Assembly: GCF_019649055.1 (NCBI RefSeq)
Contig: NW_026570276.1
Location: forward strand, 186,001 to 250,000
Direction of reading: 5' to 3'
Source: Paramacrobiotus metropolitanus
Taxonomy: Eukaryota > Tardigrada > Eutardigrada > Parachela > Macrobiotidae
DNA: 64,000 bases
Shown: in pieces, positions 35,997-48,687 of the stretch
How the letters are laid out: every line of letters starts with the position of its first letter
How positions within the stretch are numbered: the stretch's first letter is position 1
The notes under the pieces: generated by a model
What the model saw: only the letters and a program-made list of their open reading frames with translations
Database searches by the model: none
Told to the model about the DNA's origin: nothing
Made by a program: the position numbers and the translations under genes

Positions 35997-38316
35997 TCAA
36001 ATAAAATCCGAGGTGGAAGGCTTTCGGTGCGATGGCGTCTCCTGTTTCGCCATGCTTTCCCTGAGCTTTTTCAGGGTTTCCATGAAGCTGCGGATGCGCT
36101 GCTCGTCCACGGAATTGTACCACTTCCCGCCCTCTTTAAAGTCCGATCCCACGATCATCCCGTGGCAGTGATTGGCGAAGGCGTGCAGATTGTCGCGCGT
36201 CACTCCGGATCCCAATAATACCGGCAAATGGCTCGTTTTCATGGCGTCTGCAAAATGCATTACACTGTCGGACAGAAAATAAATCCGTCTCGATCCGTTG
36301 TCAATTTCTCAGACGCCTTTTTTAAATTATTTCGCATTAGTTTTTTTTTGGAGAATATTCATTAATACTTCGAAAATTAACTTAATAATATTTGCCAATA
36401 ATTTGTTCTGAAAATGAGAAAAAATGGACAACGGATCTGCATGTTACAAAATCTTTTACGAAAAATTCAAATACCGACCTCAATTTTTAAGATACATTTT
36501 TAAATGATTTATCATAAGTACTTTTTGGGAGAACACGTATTAATTTTTTCCAGATTAATCATTTATCATTTAATCTGCTGTTTTTAAAATGTCCATGCCG
36601 GGCAGCGAGGCACAGCCAAGGCAAACGATGTTGCAAAATTTCTTACCGGCTGCTTCCTATAAAAAGAAAACATGAATAAACTGACCGGAAATGAAGAACT
36701 GATATGACCTGCTATGACAGGGTCAGGATGCGAGTACCACACCTGTGGGTCGGCCGCCTGGCCGGTGCTTTTTCCCGTGATAATCACACCGTCAGCCGCG
36801 AAGAATTCCGCCGCGTGCGCCACATCGTGCACCGTCAAGTCAGCCGTGATGGCGTGCGAGCTGTGCAGAGAAATACCTTGACTTCATTTTCATGTTAGCA
36901 AAATCATATACGACGAGTAGATAGTACCAGGTACTCCTCAAAAACCACGAACAGATTGTGGAGGGGAAAAACAATAAACACTAAGGCAAAAACGCGAATT
37001 CATGCGATTGAAACACTTGCAGCACAAGTTTCAACAAGCCATTCGCCTGTTTCATAAACCACTGCACTACACACAACACATGGTAACTCGAAAATCCAGT
37101 AAATGGATCACATATACAAAATAAAACAGGTAACAGATTACGACTTCGGAATAACAAAAAAAAAAACTAAAATAGGATACTAATACACGTGTACATGCAT
37201 ATCTATCTATTTTCAAAAATTTATAAAGCAGATTAGGTTAACAGTACACTATTAGTCTATTACTACTTTCTTTAAAACCAAATTATAATCTACAAAAGTT
37301 TTCCACACTAAATTTAATTAAAAAACTGCAAGCGCGTCCTGCAAACATCAATGCAAAACAAAATGAAAATAATTATTTGGTTAATATCAGTAATCAGTGC
37401 AGCAAAACCGCGTGCTAAACTATCAAAGTACAAATAAATACTGCAGTACTTCAAAGGAAATTCGTCTACAATTTCTTCTTTCTGGGAGAAACAAAAATTA
37501 TGATCGAATGAATATATTGAAACGAGTAACGGCGCTCCGTAAAGCTCGTAGAAATTAGTACAATCAGAATTACAAGTATCTGGACAAAACTGGTACCTGT
37601 GCTTTTCTTGATGTCAGCAAATATTTTGACTTTCTCCGCACCGATATTCTTCCGAAACCGCAGCAATTCACCCGCACACGCATCCATGAAGCCCTCATCC
37701 GCAATGGCACTGAAGACGAATCCTTCCGCGCGGATAAAATCCAGATCACAGGCGTGCGCCACAGCCATGGCTTCCAAATTTCCCCCCGCCAAGATCTGCA
37801 CACCCAGCGGAATGCGGGGAAAACGCTGGCGTAACTCCGCACACACTCGCGTCATACTGGCTGTCGTCTCGGGCGTCAGTTTGTCTTTTTTCACGTAGGG
37901 AATATCGTGGGTGTTCTCGATAATCAGTCCGTCCTGGGGAAATAAACCAGCTACAAACGGAAAACCAGCAGACAACATCAGTACACTTTATGCAACGAAA
38001 CACAACTAATTCCCTGTATGAACAAACAGGGTAGCGCATTGACGATACAGAGAACATAGCGGAAGGTGACCGTGTTTAGACCAGCATATCAACATTTGCA
38101 ACACTTTCGTACCATTTCATGCTTTAGATATTTCTCTGCATCGTCGCAGGCATGATCGATGATTCTCGCCAAGGACTGAGAGTGCTTAGGAGTGCCGGGA
38201 AGAGCGGGAACATGAACGGCCCCAATTACTGCAGCGATGTCGCGGCCGAACAGTGTGCGAAAATCTCGCAGCGCTGCTGCGGAATAAGAGGACATTATCC
38301 AGCTCGTTAGTCGCAT
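35997..38316 (-). CDS. BtpA-family TIM-barrel protein, copy B
   Basis: Exons are 38316-38113 (or from the inner ATG at 38295), 37933-37597, 36860-36743, 36656-36647 (microexon) and 36247-35997. Exons 3 to 5 match copy A exactly in length (118, 10, 251 nt). Motifs are VIGAVHVPALPGTP, DGLIIENTHDIPY, GVQILAGGNLEAMAVAHA, FIRAEGFVFSAIADEG, DGVIITGKSTGQAADP and PVLLGSGVT. Exon 2 is 337 nt instead of 338: one A is missing in the A-run encoding IKKKH at about 37609-37613, which puts exon 3 out of frame as assembled. The duplicated exon 2 at 38.8 kb has the full A-run there. The gene is therefore either lightly broken or affected by a homopolymer error. Same intron layout as copy A, so a tandem paralogue. 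Confidence 0.8.
36647..36656 (-). other. 10-nt microexon of BtpA-like copy B
   Basis: On the minus strand GAAGCAGCCG is flanked by TTTATAG and GTAAGA. It encodes the same Glu-Ala-Ala-plus-one-base as the microexon of copy A, with synonymous third-position changes, and likewise is needed to keep frame. Confidence 0.9.
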
Positions 38317-38538
38317 TTTCTATCAAGCAGAGCGCAAGTACAATTCATCCAGAGGTTTTATTAGCATGAGTGTAAATGTGTTATAGCAGAAAAATCAGAC
38401 ATAGGAATGACAGGACGATCAGAAACGCATAACAAAATGGCAGTACGAAGTTCGAACTCCGACGTTTCCGGTTTCGCTTTTGAGTTTTGCAAACACTTGC
38501 ATTGTGGCGTACCGAGGCGAAGAATGGGATAAAGTAGA
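37333..38538. repeat. tandem duplication, unit 1 (1206 bp)
   Basis: Unit 1 is followed head to tail by unit 2 at 38539-39743. The two look identical except for lengths of two homopolymer runs. The unit holds exons 1 and 2 of BtpA-like copy B, the intron between them and flanks. Both unit ends are followed by CG, a two-base microhomology at the junction. Confidence 0.9.
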
Positions 38539-39743
38539 CGCGTCCTGCAAACATCAATGCAAAACAAAATGAAAATAATTATTTGGTTAATATCAGTAAT
38601 CAGTGCAGCAAAACCGCGTGCTAAACTATCAAAGTACAAATAAATACTGCAGTACTTCAAAGGAAATTCGTCTACAATTTCTTCTTTCTGGGAGAAACAA
38701 AAATTATGATCGAATGAATATATTGAAACGAGTAACGGCGCTCCGTAAAGCTCGTAGAAATTAGTACAATCAGAATTACAAGTATCTGGACAAAACTGGT
38801 ACCTGTGCTTTTTCTTGATGTCAGCAAATATTTTGACTTTCTCCGCACCGATATTCTTCCGAAACCGCAGCAATTCACCCGCACACGCATCCATGAAGCC
38901 CTCATCCGCAATGGCACTGAAGACGAATCCTTCCGCGCGGATAAAATCCAGATCACAGGCGTGCGCCACAGCCATGGCTTCCAAATTTCCCCCCGCCAAG
39001 ATCTGCACACCCAGCGGAATGCGGGGAAAACGCTGGCGTAACTCCGCACACACTCGCGTCATACTGGCTGTCGTCTCGGGCGTCAGTTTGTCTTTTCACG
39101 TAGGGAATATCGTGGGTGTTCTCGATAATCAGTCCGTCCTGGGGAAATAAACCAGCTACAAACGGAAAACCAGCAGACAACATCAGTACACTTTATGCAA
39201 CGAAACACAACTAATTCCCTGTATGAACAAACAGGGTAGCGCATTGACGATACAGAGAACATAGCGGAAGGTGACCGTGTTTAGACCAGCATATCAACAT
39301 TTGCAACACTTTCGTACCATTTCATGCTTTAGATATTTCTCTGCATCGTCGCAGGCATGATCGATGATTCTCGCCAAGGACTGAGAGTGCTTAGGAGTGC
39401 CGGGAAGAGCGGGAACATGAACGGCCCCAATTACTGCAGCGATGTCGCGGCCGAACAGTGTGCGAAAATCTCGCAGCGCTGCTGCGGAATAAGAGGACAT
39501 TATCCAGCTCGTTAGTCGCATTTTCTATCAAGCAGAGCGCAAGTACAATTCATCCAGAGGTTTTATTAGCATGAGTGTAAATGTGTTATAGCAGAAAAAT
39601 CAGACATAGGAATGACAGGACGATCAGAAACGCATAACAAAATGGCAGTACGAAGTTCGAACTCCGACGTTTCCGGTTTCGCTTTTGAGTTTTGCAAACA
39701 CTTGCATTGTGGCGTACCGAGGCGAAGAATGGGATAAAGTAGA
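38539..39743. repeat. tandem duplication, unit 2 (1205 bp)
   Basis: It repeats 37333-38538. Differences seen are one extra A in the IKKKH-coding run and two fewer A in the KKDK-coding run, both read on the minus strand. Confidence 0.9.
38803..39521 (-). pseudogene. duplicated exons 1-2 of BtpA-like copy B
   Basis: Exon 1' (39521-39318) and exon 2' (39138-38803) repeat copy B's first two exons with intact splice sites, but no exons 3 to 5 follow before copy B itself. Exon 2' is 336 nt: two A are missing in the run encoding KKDK at about 39095-39098, shifting the frame after DIPYVK. Its other A-run, IKKKH, is correct, the mirror image of copy B. It may be a true partial duplication, used as alternative first exons or dead, or an assembly duplication of one locus. 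Confidence 0.75.
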
Positions 39744-40211
39744 CGTGACTGGCTGCCTTGTTACGTCACTGTACCGTACAGAAAGAACACCATACAGAAG
39801 TGAACGAGTAGGTAGTACTTACCAAAGAAACGTCAGTTCAAACTTCAAAGTTTAAACCTCATGTACATGTTGAATAATTTATTATGATTGCTCTATCTTT
39901 TTGAAGTTAGAATAAAAAAAGGATCACAAAATTTAGATATGAAAAAACTGGCAAAGTGCACTGATTTGCACCACGTCGATCACGATGATGAGGAATAAAA
40001 TTACTGTACGTCTTAATCTTGCCGGAAAGCAGCGTCATAGTATGTACATTACTACATACACGAGTAAACTGTAAAAGTACGACATGTACGGTGCTAATAA
40101 TTTTATAATAATAGTAAAATCAATTATACGATCAAGTAAGTGATAATTATTTCTACGTATCAGTTGGCTAGTACAATACCATGTACATCATTGCAAATCT
40201 GCATGTACTGA

Positions 40212-40253
40212 TGTACATGTTATCACACTAGGGCTAGTGTGATACCATGTACA
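40212..40253. repeat. hairpin, 20-bp arms, 2-nt loop
   Basis: The arms around TATCACACTAG/CTAGTGTGATA are complementary with a single mismatch. Confidence 0.85.
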
Positions 40254-40266
40254 ATACTAATATAGA

Positions 40267-40301
40267 TACCACAATCGGCTAGTGACTAGCCGATTGTGGT
40301 A
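40267..40301. repeat. hairpin, 17-bp perfect arms, 1-nt loop
   Basis: TACCACAATCGGCTAGT, then G, then its exact complement. It starts 13 bp after the preceding hairpin. Confidence 0.9.
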
Positions 40302-41517
40302 TTAATTATTTTATTATTAATTATTCTGATTATATTAATTATTATATTAATTATTCTGATAAAGTATGCGAATTAAAGAAATTACTATTTATATAAACAG
40401 ATTAAGTACGTTGTGCCTGTATTTTTTATTTGGCGGTACAGTATTAAGGTAGTTACAAAAACAATTGTAAGTACATTGTACATACGTACTGGTATACGGA
40501 TTGCGGACTGTGCAGTCCGTATTAAATTTACTATTAATTTTATGTGGTTGACTACTTGACGTACAATTTCCATAACAGTACTGTGTATAGATATTATTTG
40601 CGTAGCCATTGACCAAGCCGGAAACGAACTTTGTATATAATAATGTAATTGTTGTACGAGTACTTTAACGTAAGTACTTTCCGAACAAAGCAAAGTAATT
40701 ATATTCCGGTTCTTATAGTTACAAAATCAGAATTATTAGTATGTTTAATGGGCAGTAGCCACCACGATAACAATGAGTGCGAGCGCCGGTACACTACTTA
40801 ATAGTTAAAATTTAAACATTAAAAAACACCAAAATCTCTATCTTCTCTTGGATTAAAAGGTAACGTGCTCAAGACAGCCGTGGCAGCCGTGGCATTATTA
40901 GTTAGTTACTAAATTATTGCTACACGAGTATTATGTTATTTTGCTTTTTAATTTCATGGTTTTTTGGCGGCAGTTATGCTTCCGGTCAAGTGCGCTCGTA
41001 CAAAGGACGATACGTAGACACGTCTGTGTACGCACCGTCGAATCAGCGTACGGCACTGCCGCAGTGTTTTGGCTCGCAAGCAAATTATTCATTGAGCATT
41101 GGAAACTCTTGTTCGTCCGGGTTTTTGGCTGGGCTCGTTAGCCATTTATTATTTTAGCCATACCATATCGACGCGATGATGGCCCGCAGCGGCGAATAAA
41201 TGCATCTCTTTTTTATTACTACCCCTGCCGCGCGTACTGCCTCACGTGTCGTCCTATAGTGTGCTTGAATATTGTGTGTTCAGTGTTGTAGTCAATGTAG
41301 TGTGTTTAGTATTCATCTATCTTTAGCTTGTCTCCAACACGGTGCGTCCTTTCTGTTTGCATTAATAATTCTCAAGGAACCTGTCTGAAATCACGCTGAT
41401 CAAGTGATCGTTGATGTCCTTGGAATAAATCACAACGCTTAAACTATTTGGATAGAATAAGTCTGTGTCCCAGTTTTGGACGTCTTGTGCGTGTGCCTGG
41501 TGTATTGATGTGTCAGC

Positions 41518-44500
41518 ATGGTCGGCTATTCAGTGAACGCGGCCACGGGAGTCCCGGCTGAGACGGCGCTGGGCTTCAGCAACGAGGCGTACCTGCAGGA
41601 TGATGTGGTGGAGATGGTCGGTCTCCCGGTGGTCCCCCGCCGCAATTCAGCGCAGACCATCGTGCAGCCGCCACAGCTGCCCCCTGTCCCGCCGCGGCAG
41701 CGCTACTTCACCACGTCCACTTCGTCGTTCGGTGCGTGCGTTGCAGCATCAGCTGTATAATTTATTCTTGATGGTGTTTACGTAATTTAGGTCGTATTGG
41801 GCTTTTCCTTGGTTTGACTGATTTTGTCGCAGACTCGTGTTGCTTTAGGTCGCGCGAACAGTAATAATGTGACGCGGCAAAATTCTCGATAAAAATTATA
41901 AAAAAGTTTTTTTCTGAGCATTATGATGCCATTATCCGAATTTTTTAGTTATTGTATTTTTATTAAGTAAGTAATTTTTTATTAGCAGTTTTTATTCAGT
42001 TAATTTTACTGTTTGAACTGTTCGAATTTTTTTTTAGATTTAATAAATTTAATTCCTTTTAATTTTTTCAATGTTGAACTAACATTAAAATCAACGATAT
42101 TTTGTAAAATCGCAGATCATGTTTGCTGTCAGGATATTCGGACTTCGCTTTCATTAAAAATCCTGTTAAATACATCCTGTTACATCTGCTCTTCCCAATT
42201 TTTAGTCTGCATTTAGCAAAGCATATTTCGCGTCTTCCTGAAATGTTTCTAAATATTTTTTGGTATAAATATTTTCATGTGAAATGCAAATACTGTATTT
42301 TCATGTGAATATTTTTCGGTAGAAATATTTTCATGTGAGCGTGTAACAAACGATCAACAGGTTGCTGGCTGAATTATCAAAGAAAGGGATTAGCATTAAT
42401 CGGCAAAAATTTTTAATAAGAAAATGTGGTTCTTCCCTGAACGTTTGCTTTAACTTTCGACTGCTACTCCATACGCCGTTTGTTTATTGTAATAATGTTC
42501 ATTTATTTAACACATTTTAAATTTTAGCGCCTTTGACATTTGGCGTTTTAATTTCAGACATTTTCTTGGATAATTTATGTTAAAATATTTTGTAGGGAGG
42601 TAAATGGCTGCAAAACACGGATGTAAGGCATCTACAGAAACCTTTCGTCAGCAATAATAATTAGCGGGGTTAATTGCATCACACCGGGAATGATTGTCCA
42701 TTTTTCCAAGTGGTTTTCGGGGTGGTTAGCACTTGATGGTGTAGTAACAAAATCGTGCTTGTTAAATGCTTTAACGGGAAGTGGACGGCAAAACGTATAC
42801 ACCGCGTATCTGAATCAGCAGATTTCGTCAGCGCAAAGCATTACACGGCAGTTTGTTTGCGCCAAAACGCTGTTTTCTCCGCATATTGACAGAATATTGG
42901 TAATTTTTTATTGGATAATGATAATACAGTAAATTTGCAGGTAGTTTGTCCGTTTTTATCGGCTAACATCTTAATTGGTAATAAAAACTTGACTGGTTCG
43001 GCTGTCGTCGTGCGCTTGAACTGGTTTTGCGCCCGCGGCGACAAACCACCTTGTTTCTCCTTACGAGCCGCTGGTAATTAATAATTTCCAGTCCCTTTCC
43101 ATGTGAAGGCCGATAGTTTCTCAGCAGGGAAAAGTTTTATACACTGTAGTCGATTAATTCTGGTTATTTTATTCTGAATTCAGGTGAATTATTTTTTGAT
43201 TATTATTTATTCTAGTAATTATACTTGCAGAGTTGTGTGCGTGTTTTCGTGTTTTTTTATGGGGTTGACAGCGTTACTTCCGGCAACAGTTATTTTGTTT
43301 CACCTCTCTAATGAAAGAATTTTTGCTGATTAAAAATCCGCTGATCAGATAGTTTTGTGGCGCGTTACAACGGCGTATTGATTTGATCTCCAATCCTATT
43401 TTTCGAAATGCCGTATCGCCGAGGTATTGTAATCCATTCAGCAAACGAATTATTTCTTTCAAATAAAATGTTTGCATGTACTTATTTGGAAATTTATTTT
43501 GTGCAGTAATTCGAGAAACTGTGAAAATTAAAAATCTTAGTGATTGTCGGGTGTTAAGTTTATTAAAAGGATTTAAAAATTATTATATGATCATAAAATT
43601 ATTATATGATTATTAAAAATTATTATCGATCTTACATAACGCATTGCCGGCATTTATGAGTGTGTAATATGCCGCCTTTTCTTTGTGATTTCAACCAGCT
43701 TCCTGTTTGAATGTTTTCCAGCTTTTTTAACTGATGCGATGCGAAGCTACGTAGCTAGCGGATGCATCATGCATGTAATTCCGATCTCCGCACATCACGT
43801 GGCGAAGCACGGGACTTGCTGTTTTTTACGTATGAGTCGGTATGACTAATTAATTTTTTATCATTTATTAAAATAAAATTCAGATTTTTATACAGAATTT
43901 ATTTACGGATGGTTAGATGAATTTTTTGGTTTCTATTTTCGAAAAAGAGTACAATTTATAAATCATTTTTTTGACGATTAAAAATTGTAAAAGCAGACAG
44001 TACATGATGGGATGATTCGGTGAAACATTGTACTCGCAACGTTCTCCCTTCCGGCGTCGCTCACAAAAATTATCGAAATTTGCAGCGATATCCGCGTCAT
44101 TATTTAAAATTAACGACCTGTCTCGCCTATAATTCCAATGTAGCAAAATTCCATTGTTATTATGACATTTTTTCTCCATCCCTTGACGCCTGACACCTGT
44201 TGATGCCTTGCAGAGAGTGACACACCCGGCGAGCCGGACTGGCCGGTCCCGGACGCCGGCCCGCCCCCGGGCCGCAGTCTCAGCCTATCCCTGGACAACG
44301 AGATGACCCTCGTCCACCGCGCCTCCCCCAAAATCTCCTCCGCCCTCGATCCCTTATTCATCCCCTTCTCCCCCACTCTGGAAGAGTCCCCGGGCGTCCA
44401 GAAACTCCCCCCGACCACCGGGACCACGTCCCGCAAGACCTCCACCATCTCCAACGCCCGCAAGAACAGCCTCATTAGCCAGATGTCGGGGACGCCGCTC

Positions 44501-47500
44501 CCCAGCAGCGGGCGGGATGCGGAGAGCGGCGGCGGGTATTCCAACGACGCCTTCCACAGTGATGATGATAAATCGATGAGTCTACGGGACGCCGGAAGTT
44601 ACGACGCCTTTCACGTCCTCCCGGCGCACGTCGACCATGAACTGCCGCCGGTGGAGATTGTGGAGGATGTGTCGACGGCGGCGCGCATGCCCAATGATAT
44701 TCCCATTATTGACGCGTTGGTGGTGGAGGTCCCGATTGGGAAGGAGAAGCTGAAGGGGTTGATCCTGCAGATATTTGTCCCGTTCATCCTGGCCGGGTTC
44801 GGGATGGTGGGCGCGGGGATCCTGCTGGATCAGGCCAATAGTTGGACGGTGTTCGTGGAGATTAGTGAGATTCTGATTATGGTGCCGGCGCTGCTGGGGT
44901 TGAAAGGGAATCTGGAGATGACGCTGGCGTCACGACTATCCACGCAGGTAATTACAAGGATAAATTACTGTAATAACGATTGAAAATGGGTTACAATGAA
45001 ACTGGTTTGCATTGAATTTTAAAAATTATTGTCTCAATAAATTTTCTTATGTACCGTTTTTCTTATTTAGCGTTCTGCGTTCATATATTTTTCCAGTCAT
45101 ATCTGTTTTTCCTTTACGCCGCTTGAGTTGACTTTAATTTGAATTATATTACTTTAGAGCATCAATTTTACTGATAAGGAATTTTGGAAAATAATTATTT
45201 AATTGAATTTCCTTTCGGATTTTCGGCTTTTTGCTCGCTGCTGTCAGTCTGCGGTGAACAAATTCTCACAATTCTTTTTATTATATTTTCCCGCTGATTA
45301 TGACGGTAGATTATATATGTCAATTGACACATCATTTTCTTGCGTTTCAAACCGTTTTAAATTTGAGATAAAGGATGGAATATGGATCGCATGAAATGTG
45401 ATTGTTATTTGTGAATTGTAGGTGAATATTGGGGGCTTTGAGAGTCCTCGGCGGAAATGGCGGATTATCGGGTGCAATATGGCGCTCAACCAGGTCCTGT
45501 CGACCGGGGTGGGCTTTTTGGCGTCCATGTTGGCGGTGATTATGTACGCGATTAATCACGGCGGGGAGGTGAAGACGAGGAATGTTATCTTGATGGTGGG
45601 CACCGCGATGCTGTCCGCGTGCTCCACCAGTATCCTTCAAGGTGAGCCACAAGTTTTTCCTACAAGAAACCACAGAATTTCTGGCTATAAATATACTTCA
45701 CCTTATAAAAATTTTATGTTGATATAAAATTTTTTTTCTGCATACGCAAATTTATTCCTTCGCACCGTGACATTTTTCTCTATATTAAAATTGTTATTTG
45801 CATAGGAAAATGTATTTTTACATGGAAAATTTAACATCTTGCATGCAACATTTTTTTGCCGCATGCATTTTTATGCTAACGAAAGTTCGGCAGGAATTAT
45901 TAATAGCGCTTGGAAAAGAAATTTTTGGCTTGAGTTTAACGTGTACGCAGAATCGGGTAATCATAATTCATAACTAGTTTGGCGAGATTCCGAATTCCGA
46001 TAACCGCGTTTATTGCAACGCCCATTATTCCTTGACCTGAAGAATGTTGGTTAATTTTCGGTGTGTGTTGTTTGTGTTTACAGATACGGTGATGATTAGT
46101 ACTGTTTTATTTGCCAAGCGCTTTCGACTGAATCCCGACAACATCGCCACACCGGTGGCCGGCACCATTGGCGACGTGCTGACGCTGAGCATTTTGGCGG
46201 GATTTAGCTATCTCTTCTACAGTGCCTTTGGTACGTTTTTCTTTATACTTTTCTCGCTATTGGTGTAGAAATATCAGATTCAATTTAAACTAACTAATTC
46301 ATTTTGTGTAATTTTATTGTTTCGTTAACTTTCAAACACGTTTAAATTGCTTTTGTTGATTTAGGTTAAATTTGGTGAACGAAAATATTTAAATAAATAA
46401 CCTCGGATTAATGAATTTTTTAAATAATTTAAATGCTTTTTTAGTTTTCTTTAATTTTGGTTGATAAATATTAATCCGATTACGTTTCTCTTGTTGATCG
46501 AAGTTAAATTTCAAAATATAAGCAAATAACAAATAAATCAAACAAATAAATCATCAGTGGCAACTAGCAAGGTAAAATTAACGTTAGCTTTACTGGAATT
46601 TATTTACACGCAGAATGTAGCAGTAATGTTGTGAAATTAAGTAATAGCAATCGATTGCTTCAATCGCGTACGCCTCCCAAAAACTAAATGGCAACAATTC
46701 GGATATCTCCAATATCTGGAATGCATGGTATCAACAACGTATTTTTACTGCGTTTTGGAATATTGGTTATATAGGTTGAACCCACAGTTAGCGAGATGTA
46801 AGCGTCTAAAGTTAATAGCATACAAGTCTGGAGAAATCCGCCTGAAATTCGTGGAGGCCTTTGATTTCATAACATTGCAAGCAGTTTTGCCAGCCGCCCG
46901 GGGAGGCGTACGCGGTTGAGGCAATCGACTACCATTAATTGGCGGGGTTTTATTGTAGAAACGTCGTACTGGCTGGTGGGGCCGGTGGTGGCCATGTGCT
47001 GTCTGGTGTGCCTGGTGCCGTTGTGGGCGTGGCTGGCTGCTAAGGAGCCCACCACGCGGCACGTGCTGGTGCACGGGTGGGTGCCGGTGATTATGGCCAT
47101 GATTATCAGCAGTTGTTCCGGTATTATTCTGGAGAAGGTGGTCAGCACCGGCACGTACTTCACCGGCTTGGCCGTCTTCCAGCCTCTTATCAACGGTAAA
47201 TTAGTCGAGAAATTCAGAAAAAAGTCCTGAAAAACTAATCTAATTGTAAAAATATCAGAAAGTTGGATCATCTGTTCAGTGGTAATTTGTTTTTACATAT
47301 AAACCATTTTTATTAAAATTATAAACTAGCGTTGGCAGATCGCCAAATTATTATATGTGAGTGATAATAAAAAAAATGTATGGTTTTCTTACGTAATTTT
47401 AGAGTTGGCTCCCTGTTACGATTTACCATACATATTACACATGAGGTTACGAATACAAATAAGCAGAAGTAAATAAAAATAAGTGAACAAAAATAAGCCC

Positions 47501-48687
47501 AGTAGTTTTAAAAATTGGTCAAATTTTTTAAGGATTCATATAGTAGAATAATTAATAACGCAAATTCTTATTAATCTATTAAAACGTTCAAAGCAGAATG
47601 TGTATTATTTTAGAATAAAAATTAAAATAGCGGTAATAATTAGTTGGTTAACTGCAGGCGTGGGAGGGAATTTAGTGTCGGTGCAGAGCAGCCGCATCGC
47701 CACGTACCTGCACCTGGCCTACAAGACACCGGGCCACGTCCCGCCCGGCTACCGCTACTGCGCCAGCCCCTGCAACACCTTCTGCTCGCGCTCCAACGTC
47801 AACGCCCGCACCGCCCGACTCCTGCTCATGTTTGTCGTTCCCGGGCATCTGGTCTTTCTCTTCGTCGTCACCTTCGCCAAGGACGCCTCCGCGGTCATCT
47901 CGCTGCGCTTCGCCGTCGTCTTCATCATTATGGCCCTCATCCAGGTGTCCATGCTGCTCTACCTCTCCGATGTCCTCACGCATTTCGCCTGGAAACGTGG
48001 ATTAGGTACTTCGCTCAAATTTAATTGTGTGAAAATTATCAAAAAATTTGAATTTAAATTACTGCTACTTAAATTAAGATAATCAGTTATAAATAAACTA
48101 AAATAAATTGTAATTATTCATTGTTAAAATTTCATTTTGCTTAATTGTTCAAGAACTTCAGTTTCAGTGTGGATTTTAGATTTCAGTTCAGATTTTATTC
48201 ATAATACTAATAACAGGTAAAATCATTAGTGTTTTTAATGCGTACTTGTTATTCATTTGGAAAATTCCTGGATTACACAATTTACACATAAACTTAATGG
48301 GAATCTTATTTTATTTTAATGCGGTTTCCCATGATTATTTTATATGGGGATTTTTCTTCGTCTAGTGAGCTCTCTTAAATGAGTTTATTTATTATTTTTA
48401 GCGACATTTTTTAAATCGGTAATTGATTTAGTGCATATACCTTCCATTTTGTTGCTTATTTATTACTTGAAGTGAGTTTAGATTATTAATTTTATTATTG
48501 ATCTACTTGTCCGCCTTATGTATCACCATCCGCAGTATTATTGACGGTATGACTTGGTGCTTTTGCAGATCCGGATAACCAGACGATTCCGTATCTGACG
48601 GCGCTGGGCGATCTGACCGGCACCGGTCTGCTGGCCTTGGCCTACTTTTTACTGTACATTACGGGCAAGAGCGCCGAGGTTCATTGA
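41518..48687 (+). CDS. SLC41-type magnesium transporter (MgtE-like), complete
   Basis: Seven exons, 41518-41731, 44214-44947, 45422-45641, 46084-46230, 46959-47195, 47658-48005 and 48569-48687, total 2019 nt, 672 aa, with consistent phases (phase 1 except intron 2, phase 0). SLC41 proteins move Mg2+ across the plasma membrane and have two MgtE-type repeats. A long, Ser/Pro-rich, acidic cytosolic N terminus (about 250 residues, longer than in vertebrate SLC41A1) precedes membrane helix 1 ([18 protein letters not shown]). Strong family signatures follow: [27 protein letters not shown] and LTLSILAG in repeat 1; [30 protein letters not shown] and [20 protein letters not shown] in repeat 2. The last exon ends soon after the final helix. 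A poly(A) signal AATAAA is at 48946-48951. No lesion seen. Confidence 0.95.

Larger units (their letters stand above)
39744..41517. other. upstream region of the SLC41 gene with foldbacks
   Basis: No gene is supported. 40212-40301 holds two adjacent hairpins. A short open frame at 40933-41157 begins with a leader-like MLFCFLISWFFGG but has no splice partner. The last 300 bp before 41518 probably contain the SLC41 promoter and 5' UTR, and a TTTTTTATTA tract lies near 41210. Confidence 0.4.

Noticed and set aside
38361-39062. Minus-strand open frame of 233 codons across the BtpA duplication
   Set aside because: It is exon 2' read through its splice donor into intron and flank; the part after IKKKH has no family similarity.
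44110-44557. Minus-strand open frames opposite SLC41 exon 2
   Set aside because: Antisense to a confirmed exon and without domain features.
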